From NCBI RefSeq assembly GCF_040869045.1, contig NW_027136968.1, positions 124,001-188,000 on the forward strand: 64,000 bases of DNA, in the 5' to 3' direction. Made by a program: the position numbers and the translations under genes. The stretch comes from Eurosta solidaginis (lineage: Eukaryota > Arthropoda > Insecta > Diptera > Tephritidae). Positions within the stretch are counted from its first letter, which is position 1; each line of letters begins with the position of its first letter. Positions 1-13,000 of this stretch are shown here, piece after piece. The notes below the pieces were generated by a model. The model was not told the DNA's origin. It searched no databases and saw only the letters and a list, made by a program, of their open reading frames with translations.

Positions 1-235
1 GAATGGCCATAAGTTTGATTGAACTTTGCACACGTATCAAGGCTCGATGAAATGCGGTGCGGTGACATAAGGTCAACGGCCATAAGGTCAATTGGCCTTA
101 TTACCACTTTGAATGGCCATAAGTTTGATTGAGACTTTGCACACGTATCAAGGTTCGATGACAATGCATTAATGTGATGGTGTGTTGACATTAGGTCAAC
201 GGCCATAAGGTCAATTGGCCTTATTACCACTTTGA

Positions 236-3200
236 ATGGCCATAAGTTTGATTGAACTTTGCACACGTATCAAGGCTCGATGAAATGCGGTGCGGTGACA
301 TAAGGTCAACGGCCATAAGGTCAATTGGCCTTATTACCACTTTGAATGGCCATAAGTTTGATTGAGACTTTGCACACGTATCAAGACTCGATGACAATGC
401 ATTAATGTGATGGTGTGGTGACATAGGGTCAACGGCATAAGGCCAATTGGCCTTATTACCACTTTGAATGGCCACAGGTTTGATTGAAACTTTACACACG
501 TATCAAGGTTCGATGACAATGCATTAATGTGATGGTGTGGTGACATAAGGTCAACGGCCAAAAGGTCAAATGGCCTTATTACCACTTCGAATGGCCATAA
601 GTTTGATTGGAACTTTGCACACGTATCAAGGCTCTATGAAAATGCATTAATGTGATGGTGCGGTGACATAAGTTCAACGGCCATAAGGTCAACTGGCCCT
701 ATTACCACTTTGAATGGCCATAAGTTTGAATGAGACTTTGCACACGTATTAAGGACCGATGACAATGCTTTAATATGATGGTGTGGTGACACAAGGTCAA
801 CGGCCATAAGGTCAATTGGCCTTATTACCACTTTGAATGGCCATAAGTTTGATTGAGTCTTTGCACGCGAATCAAGGCTCGATGACAATGCATTAATGTG
901 ATGGCGTGGTGACATAAGTGCAACGGCCATAAGGTCAATTGGCCTTATTACCACTTCGAATGGCCATAAGTTTGATTGGAACTTTGCACACGTATCAAGG
1001 CTCTATGAAAATGCATTAATGTGATGGTGCGGTGAAATAAGGTCAACGGCCATAAGGTCAACTGGCCCTATTACCACTTTGAATGGCCATAAGTTTGATT
1101 GAGACTTTGCACACGTATTAAAGACCGATGACAATGCTTTAATATGATGGTGTGGTGACACAAGGTCAACGGCCATAAGGTCAATTGGCCTTATTACCAC
1201 TTTGAATGACCATAAGTTTGATTGAGACTTTGCACACGTATCAAGGCTCGATGACAATGCATTAATGTGATGGTGTGGTGACATAAGGTTAGCGGACATA
1301 AGGTCAATTGAACTTATGACCACCCCAAATGGCTATAGATTTGAAACCTTGCACATAATGCGAAAAACGCATTCGTTTATTAATGATAGAAGTGGATGCA
1401 TGGCACATCTACGAAAGAGCATACTGGAGCCCTTTTTAACACGCTTTTATTAGCTTGACCTGCATCTATGTAACGGAATCTTTGAGCTTAATTTTCACCG
1501 ATTTCTAGAAGTCTGATTAATTTGAAATTTTGCATACGTGTCAAGGACTGATGACAAAGCTTTAATGTGATGATGTGGTGACATAGGGTCAACGGCATAA
1601 GGCCAATTGGCCTTATTACCACTTTGAATGGCCATAAGTTTGATTGAAACTTTGCACACGTATCAAGGCTCGATGGCAATGCATTAATGTGATGGTGTGG
1701 TGACATAAGGTCAACGGCCATAAGGTCAATTGGCCTTATTACCACTTTTAATGGCCATAGGTTTGATTGAAACTTTGCACACGTATCAAGGCTCTATAAA
1801 AATGCATTAATGTGATGGTGCGGTGACATAAGGTCAACGGCCATAAGGTCAATTGGCCTTATTACCACTTTGAATGGCCATAAGTTTGACTGAGACTTTG
1901 CACACGTGTCAAGGCTCGATGACAATGCATTAATGTGATGGTGTGGTGACATAAGGTCAACGGCCATAAGGTCAATTGGCCTTATTACCATTTTGAATGG
2001 CCATAAGTTTGATTGAGACTTTGCACACGTATCAAGGCTCGATGAAAGTGCATAAATGTGAATGTGAGGTGACATAAGGTCAACGGCCATAAGGTCAATT
2101 GGCCTTATTACCACTTTGAATGGCCATAAGTTTGACTGAGGCTTTGCACACCTATCAAGGCTCGAAGACAATGCATTAATGTGATGGTGTGGTGACATAA
2201 GGTCAACGGCCATAAGGTCAATTGGCCTTATTACCACTTTGAATGGCCATAAATTTGATTGAGACTTTGCACACGTGACAATGCATTAATGTGATGGCGT
2301 GGTGACATAAGGTCAACGGGCATAAGGTCAATTGGCCTTATTACCACTTTGAATGGCCATAAGTTTGATTGAAACTTTGCACACGTATCAAGGCTCGATG
2401 ACAGTGCATTAATGTGATGGTGTGGTGATATAAGGTCAACGGCCATAAGGTCAATTGGCCTTATTACCACTTTGAATGGCCATAAGTTTGATTGAAACTT
2501 TGCACACGTATCAAGGCTCTATAAAAATTCATTAATGTGATGGTGCGGTGACATAAGGTCAACGGCCATAAGGTCAATTGGCCTTATTACCACTTTGAAT
2601 GGTCATAAGTTTGACTGAGGTTTTTGCACACGTATCAAGGACTGATGACAAAGCATTAATGTGATGGTGTGGTGACATAGGGTCAACGGCATAAGGCCAA
2701 TTGGTCTTATTACCACTTTGAATGGCCATAAGTTTGATTGAAACTTTGCATAGGTATTAAGGCTCGATGACAATGCATTAATGTGATGGTGTGGTGACAT
2801 AAGGTCAACGGCCATAAGGTCAATTGGCCTTATTACCACTTTGAATGGCCATAAGTTTGACTGAGACTTTGCACACGTATCAAGGCTCGATGACAATGCA
2901 TTAATGTGATGGTGTGGTGACATAAGGTCAACGGCCATAAGGCCCATTGGCCTTATTACCACTTTGAATGGCCATAAGTTTGATTGAGTCTTTGCACACG
3001 TATCAAGGCTCGATGAAAATGCATTAATGTGATGGTGTGGTGACATAAGGTTAGCGGACATAAGGTCAATTGAACTTATGACCACCCCAAATGGCCTTAG
3101 ATTTGAAACCTTGCACATAATGCGAAAAACGCAATCCTTTATTAATGATAGAAGTGGATGCACGGCACATCTACGAAAGAGCATACTGGAGCCCTTTTTA

Positions 3201-3640
3201 ACACGCTTTTATTAGCTTGACCTGTATCTATGTAACGGAATCTTTGAGCTTAATTTTCACCGGTTTGTAGAAATCTGATTAATTTGAAACTTTGCATACG
3301 TATCAAGGACTGATGACAAAGCATTAATGTGATGGTGTGGTGACATAGGGTCAACGGCATAAGGCCAATTGGCCTTATTACCACTTTGAATGGCCACAAG
3401 TTTGATTCAAACTTTGCACACATATCAAGGCTCGATGGCAATGCATTAATGTGATGGTGTGGTGACATAAGGTCAACGGCCATAAAGTCAATTGGCCTTA
3501 TTACCACTTTGAATGGCCATAAGTTTGATGGAAACGTTGCACACGTATCACGGCTCGATGAAAACGCATTAAATTGATGGTGCGGTGACATAAGGTCAAA
3601 GGCCATAAGGTCAATTGGTCTTATTACCACTTTTAATGGC
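236..3640. repeat. 3.4-kb tandem segmental duplication, copy A
   Basis: This stretch of about 28 monomers, including two spacer blocks, is repeated directly downstream at an offset of 3400-3401 bases. Matching landmarks keep that offset throughout (for example 634 to 4034, 1003 to 4403, 1794 to 5195, 2603 to 6004, 3250 to 6651). I noticed only a handful of differences, among them near 1035, near 1328 (one-base length change) and near 1749. The duplication is therefore very recent, or an assembly artefact. Confidence 0.9.
1319..1530. repeat. Satellite spacer block, long form (type example)
   Basis: A non-monomer block begins after TTATGACCACCCCAAATGG and ends where TTTGAAACTTTGCATACG resumes monomer-like sequence. 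About 180 bp lies between two copies of TTTGAAAC-TTGCA, so it looks like an insertion bounded by a short direct repeat. It holds a perfect hairpin ATGCG-AAAAA-CGCAT. Long forms also begin near 3080, 4720, 6481, 8986, 10120, 13216, 16431, 19051, 22617, 24612, 31012, 35688, 37826, 41654, 42926, 43461, 61076 and 63939. It recurs once or more in each higher-order block and serves as a block marker. I do not recognise it as a known element. Confidence 0.85.
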
Positions 3641-6600
3641 CATAAGTTTGATTGAACTTTGCACACGTATCAAGGCTCGATGAAATGCGGTGCGGTGACA
3701 TAAGGTCAACGGCCATAAGGTCAATTGGCCTTATTACCACTTTGAATGGCCATAAGTTTGATTGAGACTTTGCACACGTATCAAGACTCGATGACAATGC
3801 ATTAATGTGATGGTGTGGTGACATAGGGTCAACGGCATAAGGCCAATTGGCCTTATTACCACTTTGAATGGCCACAGGTTTGATTGAAACTTTACACACG
3901 TATCAAGGTTCGATGACAATGCATTAATGTGATGGTGTGGTGACATAAGGTCAACGGCCAAAAGGTCAAATGGCCTTATTACCACTTCGAATGGCCATAA
4001 GTTTGATTGGAACTTTGCACACGTATCAAGGCTCTATGAAAATGCATTAATGTGATGGTGCGGTGACATAAGTTCAACGGCCATAAGGTCAACTGGCCCT
4101 ATTACCACTTTGAATGGCCATAAGTTTGAATGAGACTTTGCACACGTATTAAGGACCGATGACAATGCTTTAATATGATGGTGTGGTGACACAAGGTCAA
4201 CGGCCATAAGGTCAATTGGCCTTATTACCACTTTGAATGGCCATAAGTTTGATTGAGTCTTTGCACGCGAATCAAGGCTCGATGACAATGCATTAATGTG
4301 ATGGCGTGGTGACATAAGTGCAACGGCCATAAGGTCAATTGGCCTTATTACCACTTCGAATGGCCATAAGTTTGATTGGAACTTTGCACACGTATCAAGG
4401 CTCTATGAAAATGCATTAATGTGATGGTGCGGTGACATAAGGTCAACGGCCATAAGGTCAACTGGCCCTATTACCACTTTGAATGGCCATAAGTTTGATT
4501 GAGACTTTGCACACGTATTAAAGACCGATGACAATGCTTTAATATGATGGTGTGGTGACACAAGGTCAACGGCCATAAGGTCAATTGGCCTTATTACCAC
4601 TTTGAATGACCATAAGTTTGATTGAGACTTTGCACACGTATCAAGGCTCGATGACAATGCATTAATGTGATGGTGTGGTGACATAAGGTTAGCGGACATA
4701 AGGTCAATTGAACTTATGACCACCCCAAAAGGGCTATAGATTTGAAACCTTGCACATAATGCGAAAAACGCATTCGTTTATTAATGATAGAAGTGGATGC
4801 ATGGCACATCTACGAAAGAGCATACTGGAGCCCTTTTTAACACGCTTTTATTAGCTTGACCTGCATCTATGTAACGGAATCTTTGAGCTTAATTTTCACC
4901 GATTTCTAGAAGTCTGATTAATTTGAAATTTTGCATACGTGTCAAGGACTGATGACAAAGCTTTAATGTGATGATGTGGTGACATAGGGTCAACGGCATA
5001 AGGCCAATTGGCCTTATTACCACTTTGAATGGCCATAAGTTTGATTGAAACTTTGCACACGTATCAAGGCTCGATGGCAATGCATTAATGTGATGGTGTG
5101 GTGACATAAGGTCAACGGCCATAAGGTCAATTGGCCTTATTACCACTTTGAATGGCCATAGGTTTGATTGAAACTTTGCACACGTATCAAGGCTCTATAA
5201 AAATGCATTAATGTGATGGTGCGGTGACATAAGGTCAACGGCCATAAGGTCAATTGGCCTTATTACCACTTTGAATGGCCATAAGTTTGACTGAGACTTT
5301 GCACACGTGTCAAGGCTCGATGACAATGCATTAATGTGATGGTGTGGTGACATAAGGTCAACGGCCATAAGGTCAATTGGCCTTATTACCATTTTGAATG
5401 GCCATAAGTTTGATTGAGACTTTGCACACGTATCAAGGCTCGATGAAAGTGCATAAATGTGAATGTGAGGTGACATAAGGTCAACGGCCATAAGGTCAAT
5501 TGGCCTTATTACCACTTTGAATGGCCATAAGTTTGACTGAGGCTTTGCACACCTATCAAGGCTCGAAGACAATGCATTAATGTGATGGTGTGGTGACATA
5601 AGGTCAACGGCCATAAGGTCAATTGGCCTTATTACCACTTTGAATGGCCATAAATTTGATTGAGACTTTGCACACGTGACAATGCATTAATGTGATGGCG
5701 TGGTGACATAAGGTCAACGGGCATAAGGTCAATTGGCCTTATTACCACTTTGAATGGCCATAAGTTTGATTGAAACTTTGCACACGTATCAAGGCTCGAT
5801 GACAGTGCATTAATGTGATGGTGTGGTGATATAAGGTCAACGGCCATAAGGTCAATTGGCCTTATTACCACTTTGAATGGCCATAAGTTTGATTGAAACT
5901 TTGCACACGTATCAAGGCTCTATAAAAATTCATTAATGTGATGGTGCGGTGACATAAGGTCAACGGCCATAAGGTCAATTGGCCTTATTACCACTTTGAA
6001 TGGTCATAAGTTTGACTGAGGTTTTTGCACACGTATCAAGGACTGATGACAAAGCATTAATGTGATGGTGTGGTGACATAGGGTCAACGGCATAAGGCCA
6101 ATTGGTCTTATTACCACTTTGAATGGCCATAAGTTTGATTGAAACTTTGCATAGGTATTAAGGCTCGATGACAATGCATTAATGTGATGGTGTGGTGACA
6201 TAAGGTCAACGGCCATAAGGTCAATTGGCCTTATTACCACTTTGAATGGCCATAAGTTTGACTGAGACTTTGCACACGTATCAAGGCTCGATGACAATGC
6301 ATTAATGTGATGGTGTGGTGACATAAGGTCAACGGCCATAAGGCCCATTGGCCTTATTACCACTTTGAATGGCCATAAGTTTGATTGAGTCTTTGCACAC
6401 GTATCAAGGCTCGATGAAAATGCATTAATGTGATGGTGTGGTGACATAAGGTTAGCGGACATAAGGTCAATTGAACTTATGACCACCCCAAATGGCCTTA
6501 GATTTGAAACCTTGCACATAATGCGAAAAACGCAATCCTTTATTAATGATAGAAGTGGATGCACGGCACATCTACGAAAGAGCATACTGGAGCCCTTTTT

Positions 6601-7041
6601 AACACGCTTTTATTAGCTTGACCTGTATCTATGTAACGGAATCTTTGAGCTTAATTTTCACCGGTTTGTAGAAATCTGATTAATTTGAAACTTTGCATAC
6701 GTATCAAGGACTGATGACAAAGCATTAATGTGATGGTGTGGTGACATAGGGTCAACGGCATAAGGCCAATTGGCCTTATTACCACTTTGAATGGCCACAA
6801 GTTTGATTCAAACTTTGCACACATATCAAGGCTCGATGGCAATGCATTAATGTGATGGTGTGGTGACATAAGGTCAACGGCCATAAAGTCAATTGGCCTT
6901 ATTACCACTTTGAATGGCCATAAGTTTGATGGAAACGTTGCACACGTATCACGGCTCGATGAAAACGCATTAAATTGATGGTGCGGTGACATAAGGTCAA
7001 AGGCCATAAGGTCAATTGGTCTTATTACCACTTTTAATGGC
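3641..7041. repeat. 3.4-kb tandem segmental duplication, copy B
   Basis: Second copy of the preceding 3.4-kb segment, in direct orientation and immediately adjacent. Downstream of about 7041 the monomer order departs from copy A, so there are two copies and not a longer run. Confidence 0.9.
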
Positions 7042-10000
7042 CATAAGTTTGATTGAAACTTTGCACACGTATCAAGGCTTGATGGCAATGCATTAATGTG
7101 ATGGTCTGGTGACATAAGGTCAACGGCCATAAAGTCAATTGGCCTTATTACCACTTTGAATGGCCATAAGTTTGATTGAAACTTTGCACGCGTATCAACG
7201 CTCGATGAAAATCCATTAATGTGATGGTGCGGTGACATAAGGTCAACGGCTATAAAGTCAATTGGCCTTATTACCACTTTGAATGGCCATAAGTTTGATT
7301 GAGACTTTGCACACGTATCAAGGCTCGATGACAATGCATTACTGTGATGGTGACATAGGGTCAACGGCATATTGCCAATTGGCCTTATTACCACTTTGAA
7401 TGGCCATAAGTTTGATTCAAACTTTGCACACGTATCAAGGCTCGATGACAATGCATTAATGTGAAGGTGTGGTGACATAAGGACAACGTCCATAAAGTTA
7501 ATTGGCCTTATTACCACTTTGAATGGCCATACGTTTGATTGAGACTTTGCACACGTATCAAGGCTCGATGACAATGCATTACTGTGATGGTGTGGTGACA
7601 TAGGATCAACGGCATATTGCCAATTGGCCTTATTACCACTTTGAATGGCCATAAGTTTGATTCAAACATTGCACACGTATCAAGGCTCGGTGAAAATGCA
7701 TTAAATTAATGGTGCGGTGACATAAGGTCAACGGCCATAAGGTCAATTGGTCTTATTACCACTTTTAATTGCCATAAGTTTAATTGAAACTTCGCACACG
7801 TATCAAGGCTTGATGACAATGCATTAATGTGATGGTGTGGTGACATAAGGTCAACGGCCATAAGGTCAATTGGCCTTAATACCACTTTGAATGGCCATAA
7901 GTTTGATTGAAACATTGCACACGTATCAAGGCTCGGTGAAAATGCATTAAATTAATGGTGCGGTGACATAAGGTCAACGGCCATAAGGTCAATTGGTCTT
8001 ATTACCACTTTTAATGGCCATAAGTTTGATTGAAACTTTGCACACGTATCAAGGCTTGATGACAATGCATTAATGTGATGGTGTGCTGACATAAGGTCAA
8101 CGGCCATAAGGTTAATTGGCCTTATTACCACTTTGAATGGGCATAAGTTTGATTGAAACGTTGCACACGTATCAAGGCTCGATGAAAATGCATTAAATTG
8201 ATAGTGTGGTTACATAAGGTCAACGGCCATAAGGTCAATTGGTCTTATTACCACTTTTAATGGCCATAAGCATGATTGAAACTTTGCACACGTATCAAGG
8301 CTCGATGACAATGCATTAGTGTGATGGTGTGGTGACATGAGGTCAACGGCCATAAGGTCAACTGGCCTTACTACCACTTTGAATGGCCATAAGTTTGACT
8401 GAGACTTTGCGCACGTATCAACGCTCGATGACAATGCATTACTGTGATAATGTGGTGACATAGGGTCAACGTCATATTGCCAATTGGCCTTATTACCCCT
8501 TTGAATGGCCATATGTTTGATTCAAACTTTGCACACGTATCAAGGCTCGATGACAATGCATTAATGTGATGGTGTGGTGACATAAGGTCAACGGCCATAA
8601 GGTCAATTGGCCTTATTACCACTTTGAATGGGCATAAGTTTGATTGAAACGTTGCACACGTATCAAGGCTCGATGACAATGCATTACTGTGATAATGTGG
8701 TGACATAGGGTCAACGTCATATTGCCAATTGGCCTTATTACCCCTTTGAATGGCCATAAGTTTGATTCAAACTTTGCACACGTATCAAGGCTCGATGACA
8801 ATGCATTAATGTGATGGTGTGGTGACATAAGGTCAACGGCCATAAGGTCAATTGGCCTTATTACCTCTTTGAATGGCCATAAGTTTGATTTAAACTTTGC
8901 ACACATATCAAGGCTCGAAGAAAATGCAATTATGTGATGGTGGGGTGACATAAGGTTAGGGGACATAAGGTCAATTGAACTTATGACCACCCCAAATGGC
9001 CATACATTTGAAACCTTGCACGTAATGCGAAAAACGCATTCCTTTGTTAATGATAGAAGTGGATGCATGGCACATCTACGAAAGAGCATACTGGAGCCCT
9101 TTTTAACACGCTTTTATTAGCTTGACCTGTATCTATGTTACGGAATCTTTGAGCTTAATTTTCACCGGTTTCTAGAAGTCTGATTAATTTGAAACTTTGC
9201 ATACGTATCAAGGACTGATGACAAAGCATTAATGTGATGGTGTGGTGACATAGGGTCAACGGCATAAGGCCAATTGGTCTTATTACCACTTTGAATGGCC
9301 ATAAACTTCATTGAAACTTTGCATAGGTATTAAGGCTCGATGACAATGCATTAATGTGATGGTGTGGTGACATAAGGTCAACGGCCATAAGGTCAATTGG
9401 CTTTATTACCACTTTGAATGGCCATAAGTTTGATCAAGACTTTGCACACGTATCAAGGATCGATGGCAATGCATTAATGTGATGGTGTGGTGACATAAGG
9501 TCAACGGCCATAAGGTCAATTGGCCTTATTACCACTTTGAATGGTCATAAGTTTGATTGAAACTTTGCACACGTATCAAGGCTCGATGACAATGCAATAA
9601 TGTGATGGTGGGGTGACATATGGTTAACGGACATAAGGTCAATTGAACTTATGACCACCCCAAATGGCAATAGATTTGAAACCTTGCACCTGCGAAAAAC
9701 GCATTCCTTTATTAACACGCTTTCATTAGCTTGGCCTGTATCTATGTAACGGAATTTTTGAGCTTAATTTTCACCGGTTTCTATAAGTCTGATTAATTTG
9801 AAACTTTGCATACGTATCAAGGACTGATGACATATCATTAATGTGATGGTGACATAGGATCAACGGCATAAGGCCAATTGGCCTTATTACCACTTTGAAT
9901 GGCCATAAGTTTGATTTAAACTTTGCACACATATCAAGGCTCGAAGAAAATGCAATCATGTGATGGGGGGGTGACATAAGGTCAATTGGCCTTATTACCT

Positions 10001-13000
10001 CTTTGAATGGCCATAAGTTTGATTTAAACTTTGCACACATATCAAGGTTCGAAGAAAATGCAATCATGTGATGGTGGGGTGACATAAGGTTAGCGAACAT
10101 GAGGTCAATTGAACTTATGACCACCCCAAATGGCCATAGATTTGAAACCTTGCACATAATGCGAAAAACGCATTCCTTTATTAATGGTAGAAGTGGATGC
10201 ATGGCACATCTACGAAAGAGCATACTAGAGCCCTTTTTAACACGCTTTTATTAGCTTGACCTGTATCTATGTAACGGAATCTTTGAGGTAAATTTTCACC
10301 GGTTTCTAGAAGTCTGATTAATTGGAAACTTTGCATACGTATCAAGGACTGATGACAAAGCATTAATTTGATGGTCTGGTGACATAGATACAACGGCATA
10401 AGGCCAATTGGCCTTATTACCACTTTGAATGGCCTTAAGTTTGATTCAAACTTTGCACACGTATCAAGGCTCGATGACAGTGCATTAATGTGATGGTGTG
10501 GTGACATAAGGTCAACGGCCATAAGGTCAATTGGCCTTATTACCACTTTGAATGGCCATAAGTTTGATTGAAACTTTGCACACGTATTAAGGCTCGATGA
10601 AAATGCATTAAATTGATGGTGTGGTTACATAAGGTCAATTGGTCTTATTACCAATTTTAATGGCCATAAGCATGATTGAAACTTTGCACACGTACCAAGG
10701 CTTGATGGCAATGCATTAATGTGATTGTCTGGTGACATAAGGTCAACGGCCATAAAGTCAATTGGCCTTATTACCACTTTGCATGGCCATAAGTTTGATT
10801 GAGACTTTCCACACGTATCAAGGCTCGATGAAAATGTATTAATGTGATGGTGCGGTGACATAAGGTCAACGGCATATTGCCAATTGGCCTTATTACCACT
10901 TTGAATGGCCATAAGTTTGATTCAAACTTTGCACACTTATCAAGGCTCGATGACAATGCATTACTGTGATGGTGTGGTGACATAGGGTCAATGGCATATT
11001 GCCAATTGGCCTTATTACCACTTTGAATGGCCATAAGTTTGATTCAAACTTTGCACACGTATTAAGGCTCGATGACAGTGCATTACTGTAATGGTGTGGT
11101 GACATAGGGTCAACGGCATATTGCCAATTGGCCTTATTACCACTTTGAATGGCCATAAGCATGATTGAAACTTTGCATACGTATCAAGGTTTAATGACAA
11201 TGCATTAACGTGATGGTCTGGTGACGTAAGGTCAACGGCCATAAAGTCAATTGGCCTTATTACCACTTTGAATGGCCAAAGTTTGATTGAGACTTTGCAC
11301 ACGTATCAAGGCTTGATGACAATGCATTACTGTGATAGTCTGGTGGCATAAGGTCAACGGCCATAAAGTCAATTGGCCTTATTACCATTTTGAATGGCCA
11401 TAAGTTTGGTTGAGACTTTGCACACGTATCAAGGCTCGATGACAATGCATTACTGTGATGGTGTGGTGACATAAGGTCAACGGCCATAAGGTCAATTGGT
11501 CTTATTACCACTTTTAATGGCCATAAGCATGATTGAAACTTTGCACACGTATCAAGGCTCGATGACAATGCATTAATGTGATGGTGTGGTGACATAAGGT
11601 CCACGGTCATAAGGTCAATTTGCCTTATTACCACTTTGAATGGCCATAAGTTAGATTGAAACGTTGCACACGTATCAAGGCTCGATGGAAATGTATTAAA
11701 TTGATGGTGTGGTGACATAAGGTCAACGGCCATAAGGTCAATTGGTCTTATTACCACTTTTAATGGACAAAAGCATGATTGAAACTTTGCACACGTATGA
11801 AGGCTCGACGACAATGCATTAATGTGATGGTGTGGTGACATAAGGTCAACGGCCATAAGGTCAATTGGCCTTATTACCACTTTGAATGGCCATAAGTTTG
11901 ATTGAAACTTTGCACACGTATCAATGCTCGATGACAATGCATTAATGTGATGGTGTGGTGACATAAGGTCGACGGCCATAAGGTCAATTGGCCTTATTAC
12001 CACTTTGAATGGCCATAGGTTTGATTGAAACGTTGCACACGTATCAAGGCTCGATGAAAATGCATTAAATTGATGGTGTGGTGACATAAGGTCAACGGCC
12101 ATAAGGTCAGTTGGTCTTATTACCACTTTTAATGGCCATAAGCATGATTGAAACTTTGCACACGTATCAAGGCTCGATGACAATGCATTAATATGATGGT
12201 GCGGTGACATAAGGTCAATTGGCCTTATTACCTCTTTGCATGGCCATATGTTTGATTGAAACTTTGCACACATATACAGGCTGCATATACAATGCATTAA
12301 TGTGATGGTGTGGTGACATAAGGTCAACGGCCATAAGGTCAATTGGCCTTATTACCACTTTGAATGGCCATAAATTTGATTGAGACTTTGCACACGTATC
12401 AAGGTTCAATGACAATGCATTAATGTGATGGCGTGGTGACATAAGGTCAACGGGCATAAGGTCAATTGACCTTATTACCACTTTGAATGGCCATAAGTTT
12501 GATTGAAGCTTTGCACACGTATCAAGGCTCGATGACAATGCATTAATGTGATGGTGTGGTGACATAAGGTTAACGGCCATAAGGTCAATTGGCCTTATTA
12601 CCACTTTGAATGGCCATAAGTTTGATTGAAGCTTTGCACACGTATCAAGGCTCTATAAAAATGCATTAATGTGATGGTACGGTGACATAAGGTCAACGGC
12701 CATAAGGTCAATTGGCCTTATTACCACTTTGAATGGCCATAAGTTTGACTGAGACTTTTGCACACGGATCAAGGACTGATGACAAAGCATTAATGTGATG
12801 GTGTGGTGACATAGGGTCAACGGCATAAGGCCAATTGGTCTTATTACCACTTTGAATGGCCATAAGTTTGATTGAAAGTTTGCATAGGTATTAAGACTCG
12901 ATGACAATGCATTAATGTGATGGTGTGGTGACATAAGGTCAACGGCCTTGAGGTCAATTGGCGTTATTACCACTTTGAATGGCCATAAGTTTGAGTGAGA

